64,000 nt of DNA from Catenuloplanes niger (GCF_031458255.1 NZ_JAVDYC010000001.1:8170501-8234500), one strand, 5' to 3'; shown: positions 25,853 through 35,327, counted from the first letter of the stretch. Notes: generated by a model from the sequence alone, not told the origin. Numbers and translations: made by a program.

Positions 25853-26941
25853 GTGTACGACACCCCACCCACCGATCGTGACCTGCGACGGGAGCGTCTG
25901 GGAACCCGGATCGCGCTGATCAGCGCCACGCTGACGGTGGCGGCGGTGGTGGTCACCGGCGTGATCGTCGCCCGGAACGCGCCGGGTTTCATCACCGTCA
26001 CCGACGGTGAGCCGGACACCGGGCAGCTGGCGGTGCCGGGTGACGTGGTGGCGCAGGGACTGGCCGCGCCGCCGTTCAGCTACACGTTCCACGGTTACAC
26101 CGCCGGCGAGCTGAAGGTGTCCGAGCCGATGCTGGTCACGCCCGGCTACCAGGAGGCGTGGATCCGCCGGCCGTACGAGCTGGTCGAGCTGGAGGACGAC
26201 AACGGCGAGGTGATCGACTCCCGGCCCGGTTACGACGCGCTGCTGACCGTCTACCGGCCCGGCGTCTACGACCCGGAGCGCTACCTCGGCCAGGAGCGGA
26301 TCACGGTGCGCGGGCGGGACGGCTTCTGGGCCGAGAACGTGCCCTACCAGCGGGAGTTCGTCGACGAGCAGCCGCGTCCCGGGGTGGCCTGGCAGTACGC
26401 GGACGACGCGTGGGCGGTGATCTCGATGATCGCGGCCGAGCCGTACCCCCGGGCGGATCTTCTCGCGGTCGCGGAGGGTCTCACGATGACCGCGCCCTAT
26501 CCGGCCACCACCCCGATCGACCTGGTCACCGTGCCGGAGGGATACACGCTCACGTCCGGCGGCACGGTCGACGACTGGCCGCTCAGCGTGAGCGAGCAGC
26601 TGGGCAGCATCCGGCTGACCGCGGACCGGCCGGAGTACCGGGGGCTGACCATGCCGGTCGACGTGCTGGAGAGCGGCGTGCCCACGATCGCGGTCCGGCT
26701 GGTCGACGCGCGCTGGACGTCGCACACCGGCGTCACCACCCCGGGCGCGCCCGCGACCTGCGTCGACGACAACACCTGCGTGCGGCTCACCGCGGACGGC
26801 AGGTGGCTCGTCGAGGGCCACGCGCCGCCGGCCGCCGAGGTCGACCCGGAGCTGCTGGAGCGGGTCGTCGGCGATGCCGTGCTGGCCGACGTGCCGAACC
26901 GCGGCAGCTGGTTCCCGCTCGTCGAGGCCGCGGCTCCCTAA
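25853..26941 (+). CDS. Membrane-anchored extracytoplasmic hypothetical protein
   Basis: A 362-residue protein. A short basic cytoplasmic head (DRDLRRERLGTR) is followed by one hydrophobic helix (about 21-43, ALISATLTVAAVVVTGVIVA) and an exported region of about 310 residues rich in Val/Pro/Asp. No catalytic motif or named domain is seen. It has one likely disulfide pair in CVDDNTC. Some stretches (AVISMIAAEPYPRADLLAVAEGL) recall DUF-type lipoproteins that accompany cell-wall genes. The GTG at 25853 has GGAG 8 bases before it; the frame stays open upstream to 25412, but that part is antisense to the PBP gene. It is divergent from the PBP gene, so an envelope role is plausible but unproven. Confidence 0.75.
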   Translation: MYDTPPTDRDLRRERLGTRIALISATLTVAAVVVTGVIVARNAPGFITVTDGEPDTGQLAVPGDVVAQGLAAPPFSYTFHGYTAGELKVSEPMLVTPGYQEAWIRRPYELVELEDDNGEVIDSRPGYDALLTVYRPGVYDPERYLGQERITVRGRDGFWAENVPYQREFVDEQPRPGVAWQYADDAWAVISMIAAEPYPRADLLAVAEGLTMTAPYPATTPIDLVTVPEGYTLTSGGTVDDWPLSVSEQLGSIRLTADRPEYRGLTMPVDVLESGVPTIAVRLVDARWTSHTGVTTPGAPATCVDDNTCVRLTADGRWLVEGHAPPAAEVDPELLERVVGDAVLADVPNRGSWFPLVEAAAP

Positions 26942-27030
26942 CCACGAACGGCGGTTTCAAACATCAAAGTCCGCTGGGAGTACGACGTAAGCCCGCTGAA
27001 TGCTCGGGAACTGCTCACGTCGGAGGCTTG

Positions 27031-27213
27031 TCAACCGCCGTCGCCGGGCTCCGCGGACAGCAATCGGCGCAGTTCGTCCAGATCCGGGACCAGCAGCACC
27101 GGGGCGATCCCCTCCAGGCGTTCGGCCAGCCGGAGGCGCTCGGCGGGGGAGGCCGCGACCGCGATCAGCAGCGGGCTCGGCTCGTCGTCGGCATGCTTAT
27201 CTCTTGGTGACAA
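27031..27213 (-). pseudogene. Short relative of the receiver-like half of a winged-helix regulator
   Basis: A 60-codon frame (TTG start at 27213). Its sequence SPLLIAVAASPAERLRLAERLEGIAPVLLVPDLDELRRLLSAEPG aligns by eye with residues about 8-50 of the regulator encoded at 38969-39502 (LTIGIAATPDDRRRLARLLGDTEAFLIVSSVDQARQFLDIVG). No DNA-binding half follows, so it may be a truncated paralogue; a genuine small protein is also possible. The surrounding DNA (27180-27290) is AT-rich for this genome. Confidence 0.4.
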
Positions 27214-27407
27214 CTTGCTTACGTACCGTCTTGATCGTCCATTCTGCTAGATCATAGTGTCCCTTCGGGCTTCCGGCGTCATCCCTCCGGAGCCTGGGCA
27301 TGGAAGTTCGCCGTTCGCGAGATCCTCCGAACGGCGGGGCGAGACTTCCGCCGCCCTCCGCATGACTCGCTCAACCCCCCGAGTCGTACCGAGGAGAGGC
27401 AGCATCG

Positions 27408-30400
27408 ATGTTCGATCGTCCACACCTGCTTAGAGCCGCGGCGGCCACCGCCGTCGCGGCCGCGAGCCTCCTGGTGTCCGTCGTCGGCGCGCAGCCTGCG
27501 CAGGCCGCCGCCAAGGAGGACAAGATTCCACCGGCGCTCGCGCAGCAGTTCGCGGCGAAGGCCGAGGCTGACTACTGGATCCGGTTCACCGCAAAGGCCG
27601 ACCTGGGCAAGGCCGCCGCGACCAAGGACTGGAACGCGCGCGGCACCGCGGTCGCCGCGGAGCTGAAGAAGACGGCGAACGCCGCGCAGGAGAAGGTGCG
27701 CGCGGAGCTGACCTCGGCCGGGGTCAGCTTCCAGTCGTTCTGGGCCACCAACGCGATCAAGGTGACCGGCGGGTCCACGACGACCGCCCAGAAGATCGCC
27801 GCGCTGCCCGAGGTGCAGGGCCTCTACCCGAGCGTCGCCTACGAGATCCCGGAGACGAAGGAGGGCGACGACGAGAAGACCGTGAACGCCCTCGAGTGGG
27901 GCATCGCCAGCATCAACGCCGACGACGTCTGGTCGCAGTACGGCGTGACCGGCGAGAACGTCGTCATCGCCAACATCGACACCGGCGTGCAGTTCGACCA
28001 CCCCGCGCTGGTCGGCAAGTACCGTGGCAACAACGGCGACGGTACGTTCGACCACAACTACAACTTCTTCGACGCGGCCAACGCCTGTGCCGGTGACGCG
28101 CCGTGCGACACCGACGGCCACGGCACGCACACGATGGGCACGATGGCCGGTGCCGACGGCGGCAACCAGGTCGGCGTCGCGCCCGGCGTCAAGTGGATCG
28201 CGGCCAACGGCTGCTGCCCGTCCGACGCCGCGCTGATCACCTCCGGCCAGTGGATGCTGGAGCCGACCGACTCCGCCGGCCAGAACCCGGACGCGAGCAA
28301 GCGGCCCAACATCATCAACAACTCCTGGGGTACGCGGCTGCCGTCCAACGAGCCGTTCATGGAGGACATCACGAACGCCTGGACCGCGTCCGGCATCTTC
28401 GGCGTCTGGTCCAACGGCAACATCGGCCTGTCCGGCTGCAACACCAGCGGTTCCCCGGGCAGCCTGGTCAGCAACTACTCGGCCGGCGCCTACGACGTGA
28501 ACAACGCGATCGCGAACTTCTCCTCCCGCGGGGCCGGGCAGAACGGCGAGGTCAAGCCGAACATCTCCGCCCCGGGCGTGAACGTGCGCTCCAGCGTCCC
28601 CGGCAACGGCTACGAGAGCATCTCCGGCACGTCGATGGCCGCACCGCACCTGGCCGGCGCGATCGCGCTGCTCTGGTCGGCCGCGCCCGCGCTGGTCGGT
28701 GACATCGCCGGCACCCGCGCGCTGCTCGACGGCAGCGCGATCGACGTCAACAACACCAGCTGCGGCGGTACGGCCACGGACAACAACGTCTGGGGCGAGG
28801 GCCGCCTGGACGCGCTGGCGCTGCTGAACTCGGCGCCGATCGGCGACACCGGCACGCTGGCCGGCACGGTCACCGGGCCCGGCGGCACGCCGGTCGCCGG
28901 TGCCACCGTCACGGTCGCCGGCGCGGTCGAGCGCACGCTCACCACGGCCGCGGACGGCACGTTCAGCGTGCTGCTGCCGGCCGGCGACTACACGGTCACG
29001 ATCGCCGGCTTCGGGTTCGGCACCGTGACCCGCACCGTCACCATCAGCAACAACGCCACCACCACGCTCGACGTGGCGCTGGCCGAGGTGCCGAAGGTCA
29101 AGGTCACCGGCACGATCACGGACGGCTCCGGTCACGGCTGGCCGCTGTACGCCAAGATCACCGTCGCGGGCCCGTCCGGTGTGTCCGACTACACCGACCC
29201 GACCGACGGCTACTACGAGCTCGAGCTGCCGGCCGGCGCGACCTACCAGCTGACCGTGGATCCGGTCTACCCCGGATACCAGACCGTCAGCGAGAACGTC
29301 ACGGTCGGCGTCTCGGACGCCACCTGGGACAAGGCGGTGCCGGTCGACGTCGCGGCGTGCACCACCGCGCCCGGCTACGGCTGGGTCTCCGACGGTGAGT
29401 ACGAGACGTTCGACGCCGCCTCCACGCCCGCCGGCTGGACGGTGACCGACGCGGCCGGCCGCGGCCAGACCTGGAAGTTCACCGACGACGGCAACCGCGG
29501 CAACAAGACCGGCGGCACCGGCGGCTTCGCCATCGTCGACAGCGACGAGTACGGTGCCGGCGGCGCGCAGGACACCTCGCTGGTCAGCCCGGTCGTCAAC
29601 CTGTCCGCGGTGACCGCGCCGGTGATCCGGTTCAACCAGGACTTCAACTGGCTGGGCTCGGACCGGGCCGATGTCGACCTGAGCGTCGACGGCGGCGCCA
29701 CCTGGACGAACGTGCTGCGGCAGACCACGGACGCGCTCGGCCCGCGCACCACCGAGATCCCGATCCCGACCGCGGCCGGTGAGCCGGACGTGCAGGTCCG
29801 CTTCCGCTACTACGACGCCAGCTACGAGTGGTGGTGGGCGGTCGACAACGTGCTGATCGGCACCAACTTCGAGTGCAAGCCGGTCACCGCCGGCCTGGTC
29901 GTCGGCCACGTCGAGGACAAGAACACCGGCGGGTACGTCAACGGCGCCACCGTCAGCGGCGGCGGCACCTCGGCCGTCACCGCGGCGACGCCGGACGACC
30001 CGGGCCTGGAGGACGGCTTCTTCTGGCTGGTCTCCACGGCCACCGGAAAGATCGACTACACCGCGGCCGCGGCGAACTACGCGTCCCAGACGAAGTCCGT
30101 CACGGTCAAGGCGAACCGGGTCGTCGCCACGTCGTTCCAGCTCGCGGCCGGTCAGATCACGGTCACCCCGGCCGCGGTCACCGGCACGGTCCGCATGCCG
30201 GACGGCACGGTCAGCAAGAAGATCACCGTCAAGAACAACGGCGGGCTGCCGGTCGAGCTGGAGTTCAGCGAGCGGCCCGGCGGCTTCGAGCTGCTCCGCG
30301 CGGACGGCACCAAGGTCACCGACCGGCAGCTCCTGGCCGCCGCCGGTGCGCCGCTGCAGCGACTGACCACGCCGGCCTCGTTCGCCAGCCGCTCGTCGAT

Positions 30401-31766
30401 GGCCGCCACCGCGGTCCCGGCCGCCACGGCGCCGAGCGCGGCGCCGTGGACCGGGATCGGCAACTACCCGGCCAACGTGATGGACAACCGGGTCGTGTCG
30501 CTGGACGGCAGGACCTACTCCATCGCCGGCGGCAACGGCACCGCGTCCTCCGCGAAGAACTACGTGTACGACGCGGTGGCGCAGGCCTGGTCCGGGATCG
30601 CGGACCTGCCCGAGGCGCGGAACGCGGTCACGGCCGGCGCGATCGACGGCAAGATCTACGTCACCGGTGGCTGGGGCCCGGCCGGCCCGTCGCCGACCAC
30701 CTGGTCCTACGACCCCGACGCGAACACCTGGACCAAGCTGGCCGACAACCCGGCGCCGCGCGCCGCGGCCGCGCAGGCGGTGCTGGACGGCAAGCTCTAC
30801 GCGATCGGCGGCTGCACCACGGCCGCCTGCACCCCGATGTCCAACACCGTGACCGCGTACGACCCGGGCACGAACACCTGGTCGACCGCGGCCGCGTACC
30901 CGAAGTCGGTGGCGTTCGGCTCGTGCGGCGCGATCGCGGACGCGATCTACTGCACCGGCGGCAACGACGGTTCCGCCTCGCAGAAGGCGTCCTACACCTT
31001 CGACGGCACGGCGTGGACCGCGATCGCGGACGCGCCGGCCGACAACTGGGCGTCGTCGTACGCGGTGGCCAACGGCAAGCTGCTGGTCGTCGGCGGTTCG
31101 CAGGGCGGCGCGATCACGAACGCCGGCTTCGCCTACGACCCGGACGCCGGCACCTGGTCGGCGCTGCCGAACGCGAACGCCGCCCGCTACCGCGGCGGTG
31201 CGGCCTGCGGCTTCTACAAGGTGGGCGGCTCGTCCGGCAACTTCAACGCGCTGCCGGACAGTGAGGTGCTGCCCGGCTTCGAGGAGTGCGCCACCGGTGC
31301 GGACGTCTCCTGGCTGACGCTGGACAAGACGACCGCGACGCTCGCGCCCGGCAAGTCGGTCACGGTCACGGCCACGCTCGCCGGCACGGTCGAGCAGCCC
31401 GGCACGTACACCGCGGGCATCGCGATCAAGGAGAACACGCCGTACACCGTGGCGCCGGTGTCGGTCACGCTCACCGTCCAGCCGCCCAAGACCTGGGGCA
31501 AGCTGCTCGGCACCGTGACCGGCATCAACTGCCAGGGCGTCAGCGCACCGCTGGCCGGCGCCACCGTCCAGGTCGACTCCTGGGCACAGTCCTTCACGTT
31601 CACCACGGACGCGGCCGGCCGGTACGCCCACTGGCTGGACAACCGCAACAACCCGCTCACCCTGATCGTCGCCAAGGACGGCTGGAAGCCGCAGACCAAG
31701 ACCACGAAGATCAACACGAGTACGCCGACCACGGTCGACTGGGCACTGCGCCCCACCACCTGCTGA
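27408..31766 (+). CDS. Secreted multidomain subtilase (S8) with kelch propeller
   Basis: A 1452-residue exoprotein. It has a signal peptide (cleavage near AQA, about residue 34) and a pro-region. The subtilase domain has catalytic D191 (IDTGVQFDHP), H238 (DGHGTHTMG), oxyanion Asn in NNSWG (about 305) and S409 (GTSMAAPH). Next come two carboxypeptidase-regulatory-like beta domains (about 480-640, TLAGTVTGPGGTPVAGATVTV), a jelly-roll region (about 690-820) and another regulatory-like domain. A kelch propeller (about 1010-1290, with YDPDANTWTKLADNPAPRAAAAQAVLDGKLYAIGG-type blades) is followed by a BACON-like domain and a last regulatory-like domain. It resembles bacillopeptidase F-type proteases fused to adhesion modules. 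GAGGAGAGG precedes the ATG. Confidence 0.93.
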   Translation: MFDRPHLLRAAAATAVAAASLLVSVVGAQPAQAAAKEDKIPPALAQQFAAKAEADYWIRFTAKADLGKAAATKDWNARGTAVAAELKKTANAAQEKVRAELTSAGVSFQSFWATNAIKVTGGSTTTAQKIAALPEVQGLYPSVAYEIPETKEGDDEKTVNALEWGIASINADDVWSQYGVTGENVVIANIDTGVQFDHPALVGKYRGNNGDGTFDHNYNFFDAANACAGDAPCDTDGHGTHTMGTMAGADGGNQVGVAPGVKWIAANGCCPSDAALITSGQWMLEPTDSAGQNPDASKRPNIINNSWGTRLPSNEPFMEDITNAWTASGIFGVWSNGNIGLSGCNTSGSPGSLVSNYSAGAYDVNNAIANFSSRGAGQNGEVKPNISAPGVNVRSSVPGNGYESISGTSMAAPHLAGAIALLWSAAPALVGDIAGTRALLDGSAIDVNNTSCGGTATDNNVWGEGRLDALALLNSAPIGDTGTLAGTVTGPGGTPVAGATVTVAGAVERTLTTAADGTFSVLLPAGDYTVTIAGFGFGTVTRTVTISNNATTTLDVALAEVPKVKVTGTITDGSGHGWPLYAKITVAGPSGVSDYTDPTDGYYELELPAGATYQLTVDPVYPGYQTVSENVTVGVSDATWDKAVPVDVAACTTAPGYGWVSDGEYETFDAASTPAGWTVTDAAGRGQTWKFTDDGNRGNKTGGTGGFAIVDSDEYGAGGAQDTSLVSPVVNLSAVTAPVIRFNQDFNWLGSDRADVDLSVDGGATWTNVLRQTTDALGPRTTEIPIPTAAGEPDVQVRFRYYDASYEWWWAVDNVLIGTNFECKPVTAGLVVGHVEDKNTGGYVNGATVSGGGTSAVTAATPDDPGLEDGFFWLVSTATGKIDYTAAAANYASQTKSVTVKANRVVATSFQLAAGQITVTPAAVTGTVRMPDGTVSKKITVKNNGGLPVELEFSERPGGFELLRADGTKVTDRQLLAAAGAPLQRLTTPASFASRSSMAATAVPAATAPSAAPWTGIGNYPANVMDNRVVSLDGRTYSIAGGNGTASSAKNYVYDAVAQAWSGIADLPEARNAVTAGAIDGKIYVTGGWGPAGPSPTTWSYDPDANTWTKLADNPAPRAAAAQAVLDGKLYAIGGCTTAACTPMSNTVTAYDPGTNTWSTAAAYPKSVAFGSCGAIADAIYCTGGNDGSASQKASYTFDGTAWTAIADAPADNWASSYAVANGKLLVVGGSQGGAITNAGFAYDPDAGTWSALPNANAARYRGGAACGFYKVGGSSGNFNALPDSEVLPGFEECATGADVSWLTLDKTTATLAPGKSVTVTATLAGTVEQPGTYTAGIAIKENTPYTVAPVSVTLTVQPPKTWGKLLGTVTGINCQGVSAPLAGATVQVDSWAQSFTFTTDAAGRYAHWLDNRNNPLTLIVAKDGWKPQTKTTKINTSTPTTVDWALRPTTC

Positions 31767-31783
31767 CACCCGGTCCCCACCAC

Positions 31784-31820
31784 GGGCCCGCCTCCGGTCG
31801 ACGAGACCGGGGGCGGGCCC
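31784..31820 (+). terminator. Strong hairpin after the subtilase gene
   Basis: A 15-bp stem (GGGCCCGCC-T-CCGGT with ACCGG-G-GGCGGGCCC, one G-U pair) and a 7-base loop start 18 bases after the stop, followed by TTCGTTGTGG. It separates the protease from the downstream operon. Confidence 0.8.
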
Positions 31821-31974
31821 TTCGTTGTGGCACTCGTCACGTCACGCTTTCGGGCGGACCTCCTCGGCATCGACGCAGGTGGCTCCCGTCGACGTCCCCG
31901 AAAGGTGACCTTTGGGCTTAAGGGAACGTAAAAGTTCATAACCCGCAGGCGTGTTAGCGTTCCGCCGCCCTCTC

Positions 31975-31990
31975 TTGGGAACGCTCCCAA
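31975..31990. promoter_or_regulatory. LacI/CebR-like operator before the glycosyltransferase operon
   Basis: TTGGGAACGCTCCCAA is a near-perfect 16-base palindrome, very close to the TGGGAGCGCTCCCA box bound by CebR-type LacI regulators in actinomycetes. It ends 30 bases before the first ATG of the operon. The cognate repressor is not adjacent. Confidence 0.6.
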
Positions 31991-32020
31991 TCAGCTCAAA
32001 GCACCTTATAGGGGATCGCC

Positions 32021-33307
32021 ATGACTTCTGTCATCGTGGCCGCCACGCCCTTCCACGGACACGTCACCCCGCTTCTCACCGCCGCCACCGACCTGGCCGC
32101 CCACGGCCACGAGGTGCTGTTCCTGACCGGTGCCCGCTACGCCGGCCGCGTCCGCGCGGCCGGACTGCGATTCGTCCCGCTCGACCCCGAGGCCGACTTC
32201 GACGACCGCGACATGGACGCCTCGTTCCCCGGCTTCGCGGACGTCCCACCCGGGCCGGGCCAGCACGCGTTCTTCTGGCAGCGGGTCTTCGCCGACGCCG
32301 CCGGGGCACAGCACCGGCAGCTGACCGCGCTGCTCACCGAGTTCCCCGCGGCCGTCCTGGTGCACGACACGATCTTCCTCGGCGCGCTGCCGTTCTCCCT
32401 CACCGACGATCCGGGCCGGCCGCTCACCGTCTGCCTCGGCGTGCTGCCGCCGATGCTGACCAGCGCGGACGCGCCCCCGTTCGGGCTGGGCGTGCCGTTC
32501 ACCGCGGACCGCGACCGGATCCGCGCGCTCAACACCGAGCTGCTCGAGGTGTACGCCGACATGCAGCGCGACATCGAGAAGACGTTCGCCGGCCTCGGCG
32601 TCCCGCTGCCCGGCTTCATCTTCGACTGCGCGGTCACCGCGCCCGCCCACTACCTGCAGCTCACCGTCCCGGCCTTCGAGTACCCGCGCACGGACGCGCC
32701 CGCCTCGTTCCGGTGCGCCGGCGCGCTGCCGCCGTCGGCCGGTGGCGCCTACGAACCGCCGGGATGGTGGCCCGAACTGCGCGCCGGCCGGCCGGTGGTG
32801 GTGGTCACCCAGGGCACGCTCGCCAACGACGACCTGTCCGAGCTGATCGTCCCCGCGATGCGCGGGCTGGCCGGCCTGGACGCGCTGGTCGTCGTCGCCA
32901 CCGCCCGCCCGGACGGCCCGGACGAGGTGCGCCGGCTGCTGCCGGACCGGCCGGACAACGCCCGGGTCGAGGGCTACGTCCCGTTCGACCTGCTGCTGCC
33001 GTACGCCGACGTGCTGGTCACCAACGGCGGGTACGGCGGCGTGCACACCGCGCTGCACCACGGCGTACCGCTGGTGGTGGCCGGCGACACCGAGGACAAG
33101 GCCGAGGTGGCCGCCCGCGTGGCGTGGTCCGGCGTCGGCGTGGACGTGCGCACCGGCCGCCCCGGCCCGGAGCGGATCGGGGACGCGGTACGCACGGTGC
33201 TGACCGACGCCGCGTACCGGCGCCAGGCCCGGGCCATGCGGGACGAGTTCGCCCGCCACGACCCGATCCGGGCCCTCGCGGCGCTGGTCGCCGGGGCGGC
33301 CCGGTGA
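32021..33307 (+). CDS. GT1 glycosyltransferase (macrolide/UDP-glycosyltransferase type)
   Basis: First gene of a five-gene operon; 428 residues, GT-B fold. The N-terminal acceptor domain begins VIVAATPFHGHVTPLLTAATDLAAHGHEVLFLTG, the classic MGT/GT1 opening with the catalytic His candidate in FHGH. The C-terminal nucleotide-sugar domain has VVVVTQGTLAN and VTNGGYGGVHTALHHGVPLVVAGD (about 331-355), equivalent to the donor-binding loop. Such enzymes add glucose, GlcNAc or deoxysugars to small hydrophobic acceptors. AGGGG lies 7 bases before the ATG. Its TGA overlaps the GTG of the decarboxylase, so the two are translationally coupled. The acceptor is probably the product of the coupled pathway. 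Confidence 0.9.
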   Translation: MTSVIVAATPFHGHVTPLLTAATDLAAHGHEVLFLTGARYAGRVRAAGLRFVPLDPEADFDDRDMDASFPGFADVPPGPGQHAFFWQRVFADAAGAQHRQLTALLTEFPAAVLVHDTIFLGALPFSLTDDPGRPLTVCLGVLPPMLTSADAPPFGLGVPFTADRDRIRALNTELLEVYADMQRDIEKTFAGLGVPLPGFIFDCAVTAPAHYLQLTVPAFEYPRTDAPASFRCAGALPPSAGGAYEPPGWWPELRAGRPVVVVTQGTLANDDLSELIVPAMRGLAGLDALVVVATARPDGPDEVRRLLPDRPDNARVEGYVPFDLLLPYADVLVTNGGYGGVHTALHHGVPLVVAGDTEDKAEVAARVAWSGVGVDVRTGRPGPERIGDAVRTVLTDAAYRRQARAMRDEFARHDPIRALAALVAGAAR

Positions 33308-34437
33308 CCGAGGCGCTGCTCGCCGAGCGCCTGCTCGCGCTGATCGCGGCGGAACGGACCAAGGTCGGCTTCCCCGGCTGGTCCGCACCGCTGCCCGCCG
33401 TGCTCACCGCGTTCTTCGCCTACGAGCTCAACAACTACGGCGACCCGGGCACCGACCCGGTGTTCGCCTGGCACACCAAGGACCTGGAACGCGAACTGGT
33501 CGGCGAGCTCGCCGACGTGTTCGGCGCGGCGCCGGGCCGGCACTGGGGCTACGTCACCTCCGGCGGCGGCGAAGGCGTGCTCGCCGGGCTGTGGGAGGCC
33601 CGGCGCCGCCACCCCGGCGCCCGCGTCTACCACTCCACGGCCGCGCACGCGAGCGTGGCCCGCGCCGCCGACCTGCTGCGGATGGACGCGGTCGCGGTCC
33701 CGGCCGGCCCGCGCGGCGAGATGGACTACGCGGCGCTGGAACGGCTGGTGCGCGGCCGGCCCGCGATCGTGCTGGCGACCGTCGGCACCACGCTGACCGA
33801 GGCGGTCGACGACGTACCGCGGATCCGGGCCACGCTGCGCCGGGCCGGGGCCACCGGCGGGTACGTGCACGCGGACGCGGCGCTGGCCGGGCTGCCGCTC
33901 GCACTCGCCAGCGCCGGGCCGCCGCCGTTCGGGCTGACCGGTGCCGGTGCGGACAGCCTGTCGATCAGCGGGCACAAGTTCCTCGGCGTCCCGTTCCCGT
34001 GCGGTGTCTACCTCGCCCGCCGGGCCCCGGGCGTCGCCGCGGACCCCGGCGACCTGATGTGCGGCGCACCCGACGCGCTCAGCAGCTCGCGGAGCGGGCA
34101 CGCCGCGCTGATCCTGTGGTACCTGATGCGCCGGCACGGCCGGGACGGGCTGCGTGAGCTGGCCGACCGGGGCCGGGCCACCGCGGAGTACGCCGAACGC
34201 GCGCTCACGGCCGCCGGCTGGCCCGCCTGGCGCGCGCATCCGCAGGCCCGCACGGTCGTGTTCGCCACGCCGCCGCGACCGGTGCCGCGCGACTGGCCGA
34301 TGCCGTCGGTCGGCGGTCTCAGCCACATCGTCTGCACGCCGGGCGTCACCCGCGCCCGGATCGACCTCTTCGTCGCGGCCGTCGCCGAGGCCGCGCATGC
34401 ACACCCCAGGAGCGAGCTGGTATGTCAACCGCACTGA
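33304..34437 (+). CDS. PLP-dependent decarboxylase, histidine-decarboxylase-like (group II)
   Basis: A 377-residue pyridoxal-phosphate enzyme. ELNNYGDPGTDPVFAWHTKDLERELV and WGYVTSGGGEGVLAGLWEAR match group II histidine decarboxylases. YHSTAAHASVARAADLL supplies the PLP-stacking His, HADAAL the PLP-binding Asp, and SGHKFLG the Schiff-base lysine, K225. Expected chemistry is decarboxylation of an amino acid to an amine in the cytoplasm, though the substrate (His, aromatic or other) cannot be read from sequence. GTG start in a GTGA overlap with the GT1 gene; its own end overlaps the GT2 gene by 16 bases. Its place between two glycosyltransferases suggests that the amine is glycosylated. Confidence 0.88.
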   Translation: MTEALLAERLLALIAAERTKVGFPGWSAPLPAVLTAFFAYELNNYGDPGTDPVFAWHTKDLERELVGELADVFGAAPGRHWGYVTSGGGEGVLAGLWEARRRHPGARVYHSTAAHASVARAADLLRMDAVAVPAGPRGEMDYAALERLVRGRPAIVLATVGTTLTEAVDDVPRIRATLRRAGATGGYVHADAALAGLPLALASAGPPPFGLTGAGADSLSISGHKFLGVPFPCGVYLARRAPGVAADPGDLMCGAPDALSSSRSGHAALILWYLMRRHGRDGLRELADRGRATAEYAERALTAAGWPAWRAHPQARTVVFATPPRPVPRDWPMPSVGGLSHIVCTPGVTRARIDLFVAAVAEAAHAHPRSELVCQPH

Positions 34438-35327
34438 GCGCCAGCGTGATCATCCCGACCTACAACCGGGCCGAGCTGCTCGGCCACACGCTGGAGTCGC
34501 TGGCCCGGCAGGACCTGCCGGCCGGCCGGTTCGAGGTGATCGTCGCGGACGACGGCTCGGCCGACCACACCCCGGCCGTGGTCGACGCCTACCGCGACCG
34601 GCTGGACCTGAGCTACCACTTCCAGCCGGACGAGGGCTACCGGGTCTCCGCCGTGCGCAACCTCGGGCTGTCCCACGCCCGCGGCGACGTCAGCGTGTTC
34701 CTCGACTCCGGCGTGCTCGCGCATCCCGGCCTGGTCCGCGCGCACGTCGACCGGCACGCCCGCGGCGGTGGGGAACGGGCCGTCATCGGCTACGTCTGGG
34801 GTTTCAACCTGGACAACGAGGACGCCGCCACGATCATCGACCTGATCGACCCGTCCGACGCCGGGGCCGCGATCGCCACGCTCGCCGCGGACGGGCGCTG
34901 GCCGGACATGCGCGAGGACTTCTACCGGCGCCACCACGACGACCTGGCGGACCTGCCCGCGCCGTGGACCGTGTTCTGGAGCTGCAACGTCTCGGTCCGG
35001 ACCGCGCTGGCCCGCGAGGTCGGCGCGTTCGACGAGCACTTCCGCAGCTGGGGCGGGGAGGACGTGGACTTCGGCATCCGGCTGCACCTGGCCGGCGCCC
35101 GGTTCGAGATCAGCCGCGCGGCCGTGGCACTGCACCATCCGCACGAGAAGGTGTTCGCCGACAACCTGGCCACGCTGATCCCGAACTACCTGCACATCGT
35201 GGCGAAGTATCCGACGCCGCTGATCCGGCTGCTGCCCGCGGTGCCGACCATCAGCCCGTTCAACCTCAACGACGTCGCCGCGTTCCTGGCCCTGCCGCGC
35301 TGCGCCGACGTGCTGGCCGGGCGATGA
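34422..35327 (+). CDS. GT2 family glycosyltransferase with galactosyltransferase-like C-terminus
   Basis: A 301-residue GT-A enzyme. The N-terminus SASVIIPTYNRAELLGHTLESLARQ and VADDGS (43-46) define GT2. GYRVSAVRNLGLSHARGDVSVFLDSG holds the metal-site region, with LDSG in place of a full DxD. WGGEDVDFGIRLHLAGARF (about 207-225) matches the Glyco_transf_7C motif with the catalytic Glu/Asp pair. No membrane segment is clear, so it is probably cytoplasmic or peripheral. AGGAGCGAG precedes the ATG at 34422, which lies inside the decarboxylase 3' end. An ATGA overlap links it to the next gene. It likely adds a sugar to the same product or carrier as the GT1 enzyme. Confidence 0.88.
   Translation: MSTALSASVIIPTYNRAELLGHTLESLARQDLPAGRFEVIVADDGSADHTPAVVDAYRDRLDLSYHFQPDEGYRVSAVRNLGLSHARGDVSVFLDSGVLAHPGLVRAHVDRHARGGGERAVIGYVWGFNLDNEDAATIIDLIDPSDAGAAIATLAADGRWPDMREDFYRRHHDDLADLPAPWTVFWSCNVSVRTALAREVGAFDEHFRSWGGEDVDFGIRLHLAGARFEISRAAVALHHPHEKVFADNLATLIPNYLHIVAKYPTPLIRLLPAVPTISPFNLNDVAAFLALPRCADVLAGR

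Noticed and set aside
27279-31769. A 1496-codon open frame on the minus strand
   Set aside because: It mirrors the subtilase gene. High GC removes stops from the antisense frame, its translation is Arg/Gly/Val-rich without domains, and the plus frame has all catalytic motifs and a ribosome-binding site.
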